A stretch of DNA of 64,000 nucleotides from Nocardioides salarius (lineage in GTDB: Bacteria; Actinomycetota; Actinomycetes; Propionibacteriales; Nocardioidaceae). This document shows positions 15,993 through 25,138 of the stretch, piece after piece. How positions within the stretch are numbered: position 1 is the first letter of the stretch; each line of letters starts with the position of its first letter. The stretch covers positions 1,674,001 to 1,738,000 of the forward strand of contig NZ_JAFBBZ010000001.1 of the NCBI RefSeq assembly GCF_016907435.1, in the 5' to 3' direction. The notes beneath the pieces are model-generated. The model saw nothing but the letters and a program-made list of their open reading frames with translations, made no database searches and had not been told where the DNA came from. The position numbers were made by a program, and so were the translations under genes.

Positions 15993-16148
15993 ATGGCTGA
16001 CGACGAGCAGAGGGACCTGCCCAGCACCAACCACCCGTTGCACGGGGAGCCCCGCCGACTCGGCGGGGCCGCGCTGGCCGTGATCGGGCTGGTGCTGCTG
16101 GTGGTCGGGGTCGTGGCCCTGCTGACCTGGCTGCGCTACAACACCTGA
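15993..16148 (+). CDS. Small single-pass membrane protein (51 aa)
   Basis: A 51-residue protein, MADDEQRDLPSTNHPLHGEP followed by a hydrophobic helix (LGGAALAVIGLVLLVVGVVALL, about 23-45) and a short tail WLRYNT. The ATG at 15993 follows CCAGGAAG. It sits alone between the siderophore gene terminator and the pca operon, which runs toward it. Small tail-anchored proteins like this are common in actinobacteria. I cannot assign a function, but composition and codon use look genuine. Confidence 0.6.
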   Translation: MADDEQRDLPSTNHPLHGEPRRLGGAALAVIGLVLLVVGVVALLTWLRYNT

Positions 16149-16165
16149 GCGGGCCGCAGCCCCGC

Positions 16166-16834
16166 TCAGGCCTCGAGGAGCCGCAGCGGGGCCAGCAGGT
16201 CGGCGACCTCCTGCGACGTGGCGCCGTGCAGCTCGAGGACCCGGACCCCCGCGCCGGTGATCTCGAAGGTGCCCAGGTCGGTGTAGACCCGGTCGATGCA
16301 GCCCACGCCGGTGAGCGGGTAGGTGCACTCGGGCACCAGCTTGGGCGAGCCGTCCTTGCTCTGCAGCGTCATCATCACCCAGACCCGCTTCGCCCCGATG
16401 GCCAGGTCCATCGCCCCGCCCACGGCCGGGATCGCGTCGGGGGCACCGGTGTGCCAGTTGGCCAGGTCGCCGCTCCCGGAGACCTGGAAGGCGCCCAGCA
16501 CGCACACGTCGAGGTGGCCGCCGCGCATCATCGCGAACGAGTCGGCCTGGTGGAAGTACGACGCCCCCGGCAGCTCGGTCACCGGCACCTTGCCGGCGTT
16601 GGTCAGGTCGGGGTCGACCTCGTCGTCGGCCGCGGCCGGGCCCATGTTGAGCATGCCGTTCTCGGTGTGCAGCACCACCCCCGAGCCGGCCGGCAGGTGG
16701 TCGGCCACCAGCGTCGGCTGGCCGATGCCGAGGTTGACGTAGGCACCCTCGGGGTGGGCCTCGGCGATGTCGCGCGCGATCGCCGCGGCGATCTGCTCCT
16801 TCGTACGACGGGTGGTCCCGGTGGCGGTGCTCAT
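16166..16834 (-). CDS. pcaJ: 3-oxoadipate CoA-transferase subunit B
   Basis: A 222-residue beta subunit of the CoA-transferase that moves CoA from succinyl-CoA to 3-oxoadipate, the penultimate step of the beta-ketoadipate pathway. The catalytic glutamate is in VVLHTENGMLNMGP (about residue 57), and the family features GAFQVSGSGDLANW and GGAMDLAIGAKRVWVMM are present. It overlaps pcaI by four bases (ATG/TGA), as expected for a 1:1 heterodimer. A 3-oxoacid CoA-transferase (ScoB) would look similar. The pca context and the adjacent pcaF make PcaJ the better name. Confidence 0.9.
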   Translation of the reverse strand: MSTATGTTRRTKEQIAAAIARDIAEAHPEGAYVNLGIGQPTLVADHLPAGSGVVLHTENGMLNMGPAAADDEVDPDLTNAGKVPVTELPGASYFHQADSFAMMRGGHLDVCVLGAFQVSGSGDLANWHTGAPDAIPAVGGAMDLAIGAKRVWVMMTLQSKDGSPKLVPECTYPLTGVGCIDRVYTDLGTFEITGAGVRVLELHGATSQEVADLLAPLRLLEA

Positions 16835-17510
16835 GCGGTGGCCTCCTGGCCGGTCTGCTCGCTCACGACGCGGTCGACGTAGATGCTCGGGGTGACCACG
16901 GCCTCGGGGTCCAGCGCGCCGGTGGGCACGACCCGGTCGACCTGGACGGCCACGGTGCGCGCGGCGGTGGCCATCACCGGCCCGAAGTTGCGGGCGGTCC
17001 TGCGGTAGACGAGGTTGCCCATCTCGTCGGCCAGGTGCGCCTTGACCAGGGCCAGGTCGCCGCGGATCGGGTGCTCCAGGACGTAGGTGCGCCCGTCGAT
17101 CTCGCGGGTCTCCTTGCCCTCCGCCAGCGGGGTGCCGACCCCCGTGGGGCTGTAGAACGCGCCGATCCCGGCCCCGGCGGCGCGCATCCGCTCGGCGAGG
17201 TTGCCCTGGGGCACCACCTCGAGCTCGACCTCGCCGGCGCGGTAGAGCCGGTCGAAGACCCACGAGTCGGCCTGCCGGGGGAAGGAGCAGATCATCTTGC
17301 GCACCCGCCCCCGCTCCAGCAGCGCGGCCAGGCCGGTGTCGCCGTTGCCGGCGTTGTTGGACACCACGGTCAGATCACCGGCGCCCTGGCGGATCAGCGC
17401 GTCGATGAGCTCGACCGGCATCCCGGCCATCCCGAAGCCGCCGACGAGCACGGTCGCGCCGTCCTCGACGCCCGCGACCGCGTCGTCGTACGACGTCAGC
17501 AGGCGCGCGG

Positions 17511-17514
<4 letters not shown>
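16831..17514 (-). CDS. pcaI: 3-oxoadipate CoA-transferase subunit A
   Basis: A 227-residue alpha subunit with the glycine-rich CoA-binding stretch VLVGGFGMAGMPVELIDAL (about 20-38), followed by LTVVSNNAGNGDTGLAAL and the C-terminal RRTARNFGPVMATAA. It acts with PcaJ. Translation starts at a GTG (17514) that overlaps the pcaF stop by four bases, so pcaF, pcaI and pcaJ are translationally coupled in one operon. Expression is expected from the promoter upstream of pcaF. Confidence 0.9.
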
Positions 17515-18722
<1,208 letters not shown>

Positions 18723-18734
18723 CCCGCACTCCTT

Positions 18735-18768
18735 GTTCGTTCTCCGCACAATTGTTCTCCAAGCGAAC
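18735..18768. promoter_or_regulatory. Paired 15-bp IclR-type boxes between pcaF and its regulator
   Basis: Two GTTC-N7-(G)AAC-type boxes, GTTCGTTCTCCGCAC (18735-18749) and GTTCTCCAAGCGAAC (18754-18768), are separated by 4 bp. The same arrangement, with the same 4-bp gap, occurs before the ABC importer (23111-23144) and between pobA and the esterase (33737-33770). The position between pcaF and a divergent iclR gene fits the regulator's own operator. Confidence 0.65.
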
Positions 18769-18822
18769 ATACCTCGGGCGCGTCCGCCGTTCCAGGCCCG
18801 GGGAGGGCCTACCCTGGCCGCC

Positions 18823-19608
18823 ATGAGCGACCCCTCGACGACCGCGCCCGTGGAACCCATCCAGGCCCTGGTGCGCGGACTGGCGGTGATCCGCGCCTTC
18901 GACGTCGACCACCCCGCCATGACGCTCAGCGACGTCGCCCGTCGGTCGGGGACCTCGCGGGCCACGGCCCGCCGCATCCTGCACACGCTGGTCGGCGTGG
19001 GCTACGTCGACAGCGACGGCCGGTCCTTCCGGCTGCGCCCGCAGGTGCTCGAGCTCGGCTGGGCCTACCTGGCCTCGCTGCGGCTGCCCGAGCTGGTCCA
19101 GCCGCACCTCGAGAGCCTCTCGTCGCTGGTCGGCGAGTCGTGCTCGGTGGCGGTGCTCGACGGCACCGACGTCGTCTACGTGGCCCGCGTGGCGACCCGC
19201 CGCATCATGACGGTGGGCATCCACGTCGGCACCCGCTTCCCGGCCCACGTCACGGCCATGGGACGCGCCATCCTCGCCAGCTCCGACCCGGCCGAGCAGG
19301 AACGGGTGCTGGCGGGCGCCGACCTGAGCGCCCGCACGAGCCGGACGCTCACCGACCCCGCCCGCATCCGCTCGGCGCTCGCCGCGGTGGCCGAGCAGGG
19401 CTACGCCCTCAACGACCAGGAGCTGGAGACCGGGCTGCGCTCGCTGGCCGTGGCGATCCGCGGCCGCGACGGCCGCCCGGTGGCGGCCGTCAACGTCTCC
19501 ACGCACGCCAGCCGCGGGCCGGTCGAGGACACCGTCGAGGACCTGTTGCCGCCGCTGCGGGCCACGCGCGACGCCATCGAGGCCGACCTCGCCATGACGT
19601 CGGCCTGA
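18823..19608 (+). CDS. IclR-family regulator, probably of the pca genes (PcaR-like)
   Basis: A 261-residue regulator. The winged HTH (about 12-75) contains MTLSDVARRSGTSRATARRIL, and the IclR effector domain (about 85-250) contains SCSVAVLDGTDVVYVARV and FPAHVTAMGRAILAS, close to the consensus for aromatic-acid-responsive PcaR/PcaU/PobR proteins. It is divergent from pcaFIJ, and the paired boxes at 18735-18768 lie between them. Such proteins commonly activate pca operons on binding protocatechuate or 3-oxoadipate, but the inducer here is unknown. The ATG at 18823 was chosen because an upstream extension would run through the operators. Confidence 0.85.
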   Translation: MSDPSTTAPVEPIQALVRGLAVIRAFDVDHPAMTLSDVARRSGTSRATARRILHTLVGVGYVDSDGRSFRLRPQVLELGWAYLASLRLPELVQPHLESLSSLVGESCSVAVLDGTDVVYVARVATRRIMTVGIHVGTRFPAHVTAMGRAILASSDPAEQERVLAGADLSARTSRTLTDPARIRSALAAVAEQGYALNDQELETGLRSLAVAIRGRDGRPVAAVNVSTHASRGPVEDTVEDLLPPLRATRDAIEADLAMTSA

Positions 19609-19613
19609 CGAGC

Positions 19614-19640
19614 CCCGGCCGGTGTCGGCGACCGGCCGGG
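19614..19640. terminator. Bidirectional hairpin between iclR and the ABC operon
   Basis: CCCGGCCGGT (19614-19623) and ACCGGCCGGG (19631-19640) form a perfect 10-bp stem with a 7-base loop in the 38-base gap between the convergent genes. Confidence 0.65.
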
Positions 19641-19646
19641 CGGGCA

Positions 19647-20507
19647 TCAGCGCACGTCGCCCGGTCGCACGCCGCGCTTGGCGTCCTGCACCAGCCCGTA
19701 GACCCGGTGCCGCAGCTCGCCGAACCGCTCCGAGGAGCGGGTCTCGAGCTGGTCGCGCTCGGCGGGGAGGTCGACCTCCACCGTCCCGAGCACCTCGGTG
19801 GGGCGCCCGCTGAGCACCACGACGCGGTTGGCCAGGTAGACCGACTCGTCGATGTCGTGGGTCACGAACAGCACGGTGACCCCGAGCCGGGCCCACAGGC
19901 CGCGCACCAGGTCCTCGAGCTCTGCCCGGGTCTGGGCGTCCACGGCCGCGAAGGGCTCGTCCATCACCAGGACCGTCGGCTCGTAGGCCACGGCCCGCGC
20001 GATCGCCACCCGCTGCTGCATGCCTCCGGAGAGCTGCCAGGGGTGCGCGCCGGTCATGTCGGCCAGGCCCACCGCCTCGAGCGACTCCTGGACCAGCTCG
20101 CGCCGGCGGGCCTTGTCGAGCCCCTTCTCCTTCAGCGGCAGCTCCACGTTCTGCGCCACCGTCATCCAGGGGAACAGGCTGCGCCCGTACTCCTGGAAGA
20201 CCACCGCCATGTCGGCAGGAGGCGCGGTGACCAGCTTGCCCGCCAGCTCGACCTCACCACCGGACGGCTCGAGGAGTCCGCCGATGCAGCGCAGCAGCGT
20301 GGTCTTGCCGGCCCCCGAGGGACCGACGATGCACACGAACTCGCCGCGCTGCACCGAGAACGTGAGGTCCCCGATGGCCTGCACCCCGGTCGCGTAGGTC
20401 TTGGTGAGACCACGTACGTCGAGCACGGTCTCGCTCGTGGTGCCAGGGCCTGCCTGGGGGCCTGTCTGGGTCACTGGGTCCTCCATCTGGTGGGTCACGG
20501 TCGTCAC
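19647..20507 (-). CDS. ABC transporter ATPase, NitT/TauT (SsuB/TauB) type
   Basis: A 286-residue nucleotide-binding subunit with Walker A VGPSGAGKTTLL, Q-loop VVFQEYGRSLFPW, signature LSGGMQQRVAIARA, Walker B VLVMDEPF and H-loop FVTHDIDES. It belongs to the nitrate/sulfonate/taurine subfamily, which also contains importers for aromatic acids such as phthalate. It is the last gene of a four-gene operon with two permeases and a lipoprotein. The 3-base gap from the preceding permease indicates tight coupling. The substrate is probably aromatic, inferred from the shared promoter boxes rather than from the ATPase itself. Confidence 0.9.
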   Translation of the reverse strand: MTTVTHQMEDPVTQTGPQAGPGTTSETVLDVRGLTKTYATGVQAIGDLTFSVQRGEFVCIVGPSGAGKTTLLRCIGGLLEPSGGEVELAGKLVTAPPADMAVVFQEYGRSLFPWMTVAQNVELPLKEKGLDKARRRELVQESLEAVGLADMTGAHPWQLSGGMQQRVAIARAVAYEPTVLVMDEPFAAVDAQTRAELEDLVRGLWARLGVTVLFVTHDIDESVYLANRVVVLSGRPTEVLGTVEVDLPAERDQLETRSSERFGELRHRVYGLVQDAKRGVRPGDVR

Positions 20508-20510
20508 TGC

Positions 20511-21293
20511 TCAGCCCTTTCTCTCGGCGGCACGCTGCCCGTGGTACCAGGCGAGCAGCCGCCCCTCCACGACGCGGAAGACCAGCGACAGCAGGACCCC
20601 GACGAGGCCCAGCAGCACGATGCCGCTCCACATCTGCGGGATCGCGAAGCCGCGCTGGAACTGGATGATGGTGAAGCCGAGGCCGTTGCTGGCCGCGAAC
20701 ATCTCGCTGATCACCATCAGGATCAGGCCGATGGACAGCGCCTGGCGCGCCCCGGCGGCCACCTGGGGGCTGGCGCCGCGCAGCACGAGGTGGCGCACAC
20801 GGGTCAGCGGGCCGAGCCGGTAGGCGGCAGCGGCGTCGCGCAGCACCGGGTCGATGCCGCGCACGCCCTCGATCGTGTTCAGCAGGATCGGCCACACGCA
20901 GCCCGCCGCGATGACCAGCACCTTCATGGTGTTGCCCACCCCGGCCAGCAGGATCAGGATCGGCACCAGCACCGGCGGCGGGATCGAGCGCAGGAACTCC
21001 AGCGGCGGCTCGACCACGGCACGGAAGGTCCGCGAGGAGCCCGCCAGCACCCCGATCGAGATCCCCAGCACCAGGGCGAGGGCGTAGCCGACCAGCAGCC
21101 GCCCGAGGCTCGGCAGCACGTCGCTGCCCAGCCGGCCCTCGAGCCAGGTCTCCGGGAAGGTCCCGAGGATCTCGCGCAGCGGGGGCCAGTAGAAGCTCGT
21201 GCTGGAGTCGGTGGCCACCCACCAGAGCGCGAGCAGGACGATCGGCAGGCCTGCCACGAGGCCTGCTCGACGCAGGAGGGACAGGGGGCTCAT
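20511..21293 (-). CDS. ABC transporter permease 1 (SsuC/TauC type)
   Basis: A 260-residue membrane protein with about six helices (LVAGLPIVLLALWWVA near the start, LLVGYALALVLGISIGVLAG, VLVPILILLAGVG). It carries the cytoplasmic EAA loop (DAAAAYRLGPLTRVRHLVL) that contacts the ATPase. It overlaps the upstream permease gene by four bases. A second, different permease in the same operon suggests a heterodimeric translocation pore, as in some aromatic-acid NitT/TauT-type systems. Confidence 0.88.
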   Translation of the reverse strand: MSPLSLLRRAGLVAGLPIVLLALWWVATDSSTSFYWPPLREILGTFPETWLEGRLGSDVLPSLGRLLVGYALALVLGISIGVLAGSSRTFRAVVEPPLEFLRSIPPPVLVPILILLAGVGNTMKVLVIAAGCVWPILLNTIEGVRGIDPVLRDAAAAYRLGPLTRVRHLVLRGASPQVAAGARQALSIGLILMVISEMFAASNGLGFTIIQFQRGFAIPQMWSGIVLLGLVGVLLSLVFRVVEGRLLAWYHGQRAAERKG

Positions 21294-22123
21294 GCGGGGA
21301 CGTCCCTTCGTTGCGAGGGGTGCCAGCGCAGGCTGCGCCGCTCGACCGTGCGGGCACCGAGGTTGACCACGATCCCGAGCATCCCGGTGACCAGGACGAT
21401 CGCGTACAGCGTGTCGACCGCACCGGCGGTCTGTGCGGAGGCCAGCAGCCGGCCGAGGCCGGGCGAGCCGATGATCAGCTCGCCGGTGACCTCGAGCACC
21501 AGCGCGACCGCGGCGGCGAGCCGGAAGCCGGTCATCACGTAGGGCAGCGCCGTGGGCCACAGCACCGCGCGCACCCGGCGCAGGGTGCCGAACCGGAAGG
21601 AGCGGGCGGTGTCGCGGGCGACGGGGTCGACGTCCTGGACGCCGTAGAGGACCTGGACCAGCATCTGCCAGAAGGCGGCGTAGACGACCAGGATCAGCGT
21701 GGCCTGCATCTGGGTGCCGTAGAGCAGCACCGCCAGCGGGATCAGCGCCACCGAGGGGATGGGGCGCAGGAACTCCACCGTCGACGCGGTCACGGCCCTC
21801 AGCCACGGCTGCGAGCCGATGACCAGGCCGACCACGACGGCGGCGCCCGCCGCGACGGCCAGACCCAGGGCCCAGCCGCGCAGCGTCTGGGCCAGCGCCT
21901 CCCAGAACTCCGAGGTGCCGACGAGCTCACCGAGCGCGGCGACCATCTCGGAGAACGGGGGGAAGAAGCGACGGTCGACCACCCCGAGGCGCGGCAGCGC
22001 CTCGAGCAGCCCGACCAGGCCCAGCACGCCGGCCAGGCCCAGCACGGGGCTCGAGGTGGCGAGGTCCGTCGCGGACCGGCGACCCCCCAGGCCGCCGGTC
22101 CGCGTGGTGGCCGTGTGGGTCAC
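21290..22123 (-). CDS. ABC transporter permease 2 (SsuC/TauC type)
   Basis: A 277-residue permease with hydrophobic helices (SPVLGLAGVLGLVGLLEAL, GLAVAAGAAVVVGLVIG, VALIPLAVLLYG) and an EAA-type loop (DTARSFRFGTLRRVRAVLW). It is only distantly similar to permease 1, so the pair is more likely to form a heterodimer than to be a recent duplication. The GTG start at 22123 overlaps the stop of the binding-protein gene by four bases, giving an unbroken chain of coupled cistrons. Confidence 0.88.
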   Translation of the reverse strand: MTHTATTRTGGLGGRRSATDLATSSPVLGLAGVLGLVGLLEALPRLGVVDRRFFPPFSEMVAALGELVGTSEFWEALAQTLRGWALGLAVAAGAAVVVGLVIGSQPWLRAVTASTVEFLRPIPSVALIPLAVLLYGTQMQATLILVVYAAFWQMLVQVLYGVQDVDPVARDTARSFRFGTLRRVRAVLWPTALPYVMTGFRLAAAVALVLEVTGELIIGSPGLGRLLASAQTAGAVDTLYAIVLVTGMLGIVVNLGARTVERRSLRWHPSQRRDVPA

Positions 22124-23091
22124 GGCAGCATCGACCCGATGTCCGGGACCTCGCTGAGCGCCCCGTCCTCGACCGCGAGCTCGGCCAGGCGCTGCAGGGA
22201 GTCCTGGTCGACGTCGGTCGGGAAGGCGGGCAGCGTGACGCCCTCGGCCGCCTCGGCGTCGAGCGAGGTGTAGGTCTGCACGATGCGACGCACCTCGTCG
22301 GGGTTCTGCTCGGCGTACTCCAGCGAGGTCTCCATGGCCGAGGCGAAGCGCTCCACCAGGTCGGCGTCGGCGTCGGCGGTGCTGCCGGAGGTGAAGTAGC
22401 TGGCCACCATCAGCTCGGGGTCGGCCTCGGCGAAGTTCCACAGCACCGGGGCGGCGCCCTGGCCCTGGGTGATCGACAAGAAGGGCTCCACGACCCAGGC
22501 CGCGTCGATCTGGCCGCCGCTCAGGGCGCCCGGCATGTCGGGGAAGCCGAGCTCGACGTAGTCGATGCTGGAGGGGTCGCCACCGGCCTCGCGGACGGCG
22601 TCGTTGATCGTGGTGCTGCCGATGTTGTTGAGCGTGTTGACCGCGACGCGCTTGCCCTCGAGGTCGGCCGCGTCCTCGATGCCGCTGCCCTCGGGGGCGA
22701 CCACGGCGCTGAAGTCGGCTCCGACCTCGCCGGTGGTGCTGTTGCCGGCCGCGACGATGCGCACGTCGAGGCCCTTGTCCTTGGCCACCAGCAGCGAGGT
22801 GTTGTTCGAGAAGCCGAACTGGAACTGCCCCGACTCCACGCCGGGCAGGATGGCGGCGCCACCCTGGCCGCTCTCCAGGGTCAGCTCGATGCCCTCGTCC
22901 TCGAAGAAGCCCTGGTCCTGCCCCAGGTAGATCGGTGCGACGTCGAGGATCGGGATGATCCCCACGGTCACCTGGTCCAGCCCGGAGGCCGACTCGGTCG
23001 TCCCGCCGTCGTCGCCTGCGCCGCACGCCGAGAGCACGAGCGCGGCCGCAGCCAGCATCCCCGTGGCCCACGTGGTCCTGGTCCTCGTCAT
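22120..23091 (-). CDS. ABC transporter substrate-binding lipoprotein (NMT1/SsuA-like)
   Basis: A 323-residue lipoprotein. The signal peptide ends in the lipobox LVLSACGAG (Cys about 24), so the mature protein is anchored outside the membrane. The two-lobed NMT1/THI5-like fold is seen in VTVGIIPILDVAPIYLGQDQGFFEDEGIEL and GKRVAVNTLNNIGSTTIND. It is the first gene of the importer operon and starts with ATG at 23091 after GGAAGGATT. The paired IclR-type boxes at 23111-23144 directly precede it. These match those before pcaF, so uptake of protocatechuate-pathway substrates is the best guess. Confidence 0.88.
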   Translation of the reverse strand: MTRTRTTWATGMLAAAALVLSACGAGDDGGTTESASGLDQVTVGIIPILDVAPIYLGQDQGFFEDEGIELTLESGQGGAAILPGVESGQFQFGFSNNTSLLVAKDKGLDVRIVAAGNSTTGEVGADFSAVVAPEGSGIEDAADLEGKRVAVNTLNNIGSTTINDAVREAGGDPSSIDYVELGFPDMPGALSGGQIDAAWVVEPFLSITQGQGAAPVLWNFAEADPELMVASYFTSGSTADADADLVERFASAMETSLEYAEQNPDEVRRIVQTYTSLDAEAAEGVTLPAFPTDVDQDSLQRLAELAVEDGALSEVPDIGSMLP

Positions 23092-23110
23092 CGAGCAATC
23101 CTTCCGTAGT

Positions 23111-23144
23111 GTTCGCTGAACGAACATGCGTTCTTCAGACGAAC
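23111..23144. promoter_or_regulatory. Paired 15-bp IclR-type boxes before the ABC importer
   Basis: GTTCGCTGAACGAAC (23111-23125) and GTTCTTCAGACGAAC (23130-23144) are 4 bp apart. They are the best-conserved copies of the GTTC-N7-GAAC element found also at 18735-18768 and 33737-33770. They lie 20 bases upstream of the importer start codon. Confidence 0.7.
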
Positions 23145-23256
23145 ATACGCCGGAGTGTGACGTACGTCAATCGGTTCTGCGCGCAGACCCGCACGCGCGT
23201 CACGCGGGACGAGCAGCGAGGGGCGACGGACAGGGGGTGGGGGGTGGGGCGTGGGG

Positions 23257-23895
23257 TCAGGCTCCGGAGCCGGCCCCGGGCTCGTCCCGCGCCTCGCCCA
23301 TGCCCAGGGGCGGGAGGTCGCGGAAGCGCTCCACCAGCTCGAGGCCCTGCTCGGCCCAGGCGACCTCGGCGCGCGCCTGGGCGATCATCCCGTCGTAGGC
23401 GTAGACCTTCCAGGCCACGATCCGGTCGTGCTGCTCCGCGGGGTAGCGCCGCAGCCGCTGGACCAGCGTGGGGTTGGTGCGCTCCACGAGCGAGACGCGC
23501 ACCTGCTCGAGCATCCGCAGGCGCTCCAGGTGCACGTCCCGGTGCACGCCCAGCACCTCGCGGGCGGCCTCCGGCGAGGCCCACTCCAGGTAGGCCGCCC
23601 GGAGGTACGCCGGGTCCCGCTGCGGGCGCGGGCGCGTCGGCGACTCGATCCAGGCGCGCAGCTCGGCCAGCCCCGTCTCGGTGATGCGGTAGCGCTTCTT
23701 GGTGCCCCGCCCGCCGTCGGGCAGCTCGTCCACGTCGAGCAGGCCGAGGTCGGCCAGCCTGCGCAGCTCGGGGTAGATCTGCGAGTCGGGCGCGTGCCAC
23801 ACGTGCTCCACCGACCGGCCGAAGTCGGTCGAGGCCTCGTAGCCGGTGCGCTCACGCCCGCTCAGGAGGGACAACAGCGCATGTCGCAGGCTCAC
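23257..23895 (-). CDS. vanR: PadR-family repressor, VanR-like
   Basis: A 212-residue PadR regulator. The winged HTH (about 1-80) contains MSLRHALLSLLSGRERTGYE, IYPELRRLADLGLLDVDEL and GRGTKKRYRITETGLAELRAWI. The C-terminal helical dimerisation domain (about 95-195) is of the PadR subfamily 2 (Vir_act_alpha_C) type. It is divergent from vanABK, and in Corynebacterium glutamicum a PadR-type VanR represses vanABK and is released by vanillate. The same arrangement makes VanR the likely identity. The name depends on this synteny, not on a measured function. Confidence 0.82.
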   Translation of the reverse strand: MSLRHALLSLLSGRERTGYEASTDFGRSVEHVWHAPDSQIYPELRRLADLGLLDVDELPDGGRGTKKRYRITETGLAELRAWIESPTRPRPQRDPAYLRAAYLEWASPEAAREVLGVHRDVHLERLRMLEQVRVSLVERTNPTLVQRLRRYPAEQHDRIVAWKVYAYDGMIAQARAEVAWAEQGLELVERFRDLPPLGMGEARDEPGAGSGA

Positions 23896-23922
23896 GCCCG
23901 CAGCCTAGTGGTCGGGAAAGTA

Positions 23923-23976
23923 CCTATAGACATAGGGATCGATCCCGCTTACCGTGATGAGGGTTACATCCCTATG
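23923..23976. promoter_or_regulatory. Operator region between vanR and vanA
   Basis: The 110-base divergent gap carries CCTAT-AGAC-ATAGG (23923-23936), whose arms are separated by 4 bases as in PadR operators. Overlapping it are the perfect palindrome GGGATCGATCCC (23935-23946) and a 9-bp inverted pair CATAGGGAT (23931-23939) / ATCCCTATG (23968-23976). The region is AT-richer than its surroundings and ends 30 bases before vanA. Confidence 0.65.
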
Positions 23977-24005
23977 CACGTAGTGACTTCTGATCGAGGA
24001 GCCCC

Positions 24006-25133
24006 ATGGACACGCCCCCGCGCTCGGTGACCGCGAAGGTCTTCGACTTCCCCCGCAACGCCTGGTACGCCGCCGCCTGGGACCACGAGGTGAGCGCCCG
24101 CACGCCCCTGGCCCGCACCATCGCCGGCGTCCCGATGGCGATGTGGCGCAGCACCGACGGCGCGGTCAGCGTGCTCGCCGACGCCTGCTGGCACCGCCTG
24201 GCGCCGCTGTCCATGGGCACGATCCACGGCGACGAGCTCCAGTGCCCCTACCACGGCCTGCGCTACAACCCGGCCGGGCGCTGCACGTCGATGCCGGCCC
24301 AGCGCACCGTCAACCCGAGCGCGGCGGTCCCCTCCTTCCCGGTCGTCGAGCGGCACCGCTACGTGTGGGTGTGGCCGGGCGATCCCGACCTCGCCGACCC
24401 CGACCTGGTGCCCGACATGCACCAGATGGAGCACCCCGACTGGGCCGGCGACGGCCTGACCATCGCCGCGGGCTGCAACTACCAGCTGGTCCTGGACAAC
24501 CTGATGGACCTCACGCATGAGGAGTTCGTGCACTCCTCGAGCATCGGCCAGGACGAGCTCAGCGAGTCGGAGTTCGAGGTCACCCGCGACGGCGACCGGC
24601 GGGTCACGGTCTCGCGCTGGATGCGTGACATCGACCCGCCGCCGTTCTGGCTCAAGAACATGCGCGACAAGTTCCCGGGGTTCAGCGGCAAGGTCGACCG
24701 CTGGCAGATCATCCACTACGAGGCCCCCGGCACCATCTGCATCGACGTGGGGGTGGCCAAGGCCGGCACCGGTGCGCCCGAGGGGGACCGCTCCCAGGGC
24801 GTCAACGGCTACGTCATGAACACCATCACCCCCGAGTCGGCGCGCACCAGCCACTACTTCTGGGCGTTCATGCGCAACTACCGCCTCGACAGCCAGCTCA
24901 TCACCACCCAGCTGCGCGAGGGCGTGCACGGCGTCTTCGCCGAGGACGAGGAGATGCTGGTGGCCCAGCAGCGGGCGATCGACGCCAACCCCGACCACGC
25001 CTTCTACAGCCTCAACATCGACGCGGGCGGCATGTGGGTGCGCCGGATCCTCGACGAGATGCTGGCCCTCGAGGGCCGCGGCAACGACGCCGACGCAGCG
25101 GTCACCGCGCTGCGCCCGGCCGCGAACGGCTGA
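24006..25133 (+). CDS. vanA: Vanillate O-demethylase oxygenase subunit
   Basis: A 375-residue Rieske oxygenase. The Rieske cluster ligands are in CWHRLAPLSMG and CPYHGLRYN (C-x-H...C-x2-H, about 61-83). The mononuclear iron facial triad is in DNLMDLTHEEFVH (about 162-174). The enzyme would demethylate vanillate to protocatechuate plus formaldehyde. The ATG at 24006 follows GAGGAG. It is the first gene of vanABK, divergent from a PadR regulator. A related Rieske demethylase for syringate or veratrate is possible, but the neighbours support vanillate. Confidence 0.88.
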   Translation: MDTPPRSVTAKVFDFPRNAWYAAAWDHEVSARTPLARTIAGVPMAMWRSTDGAVSVLADACWHRLAPLSMGTIHGDELQCPYHGLRYNPAGRCTSMPAQRTVNPSAAVPSFPVVERHRYVWVWPGDPDLADPDLVPDMHQMEHPDWAGDGLTIAAGCNYQLVLDNLMDLTHEEFVHSSSIGQDELSESEFEVTRDGDRRVTVSRWMRDIDPPPFWLKNMRDKFPGFSGKVDRWQIIHYEAPGTICIDVGVAKAGTGAPEGDRSQGVNGYVMNTITPESARTSHYFWAFMRNYRLDSQLITTQLREGVHGVFAEDEEMLVAQQRAIDANPDHAFYSLNIDAGGMWVRRILDEMLALEGRGNDADAAVTALRPAANG

Positions 25134-25138
25134 GCGCG

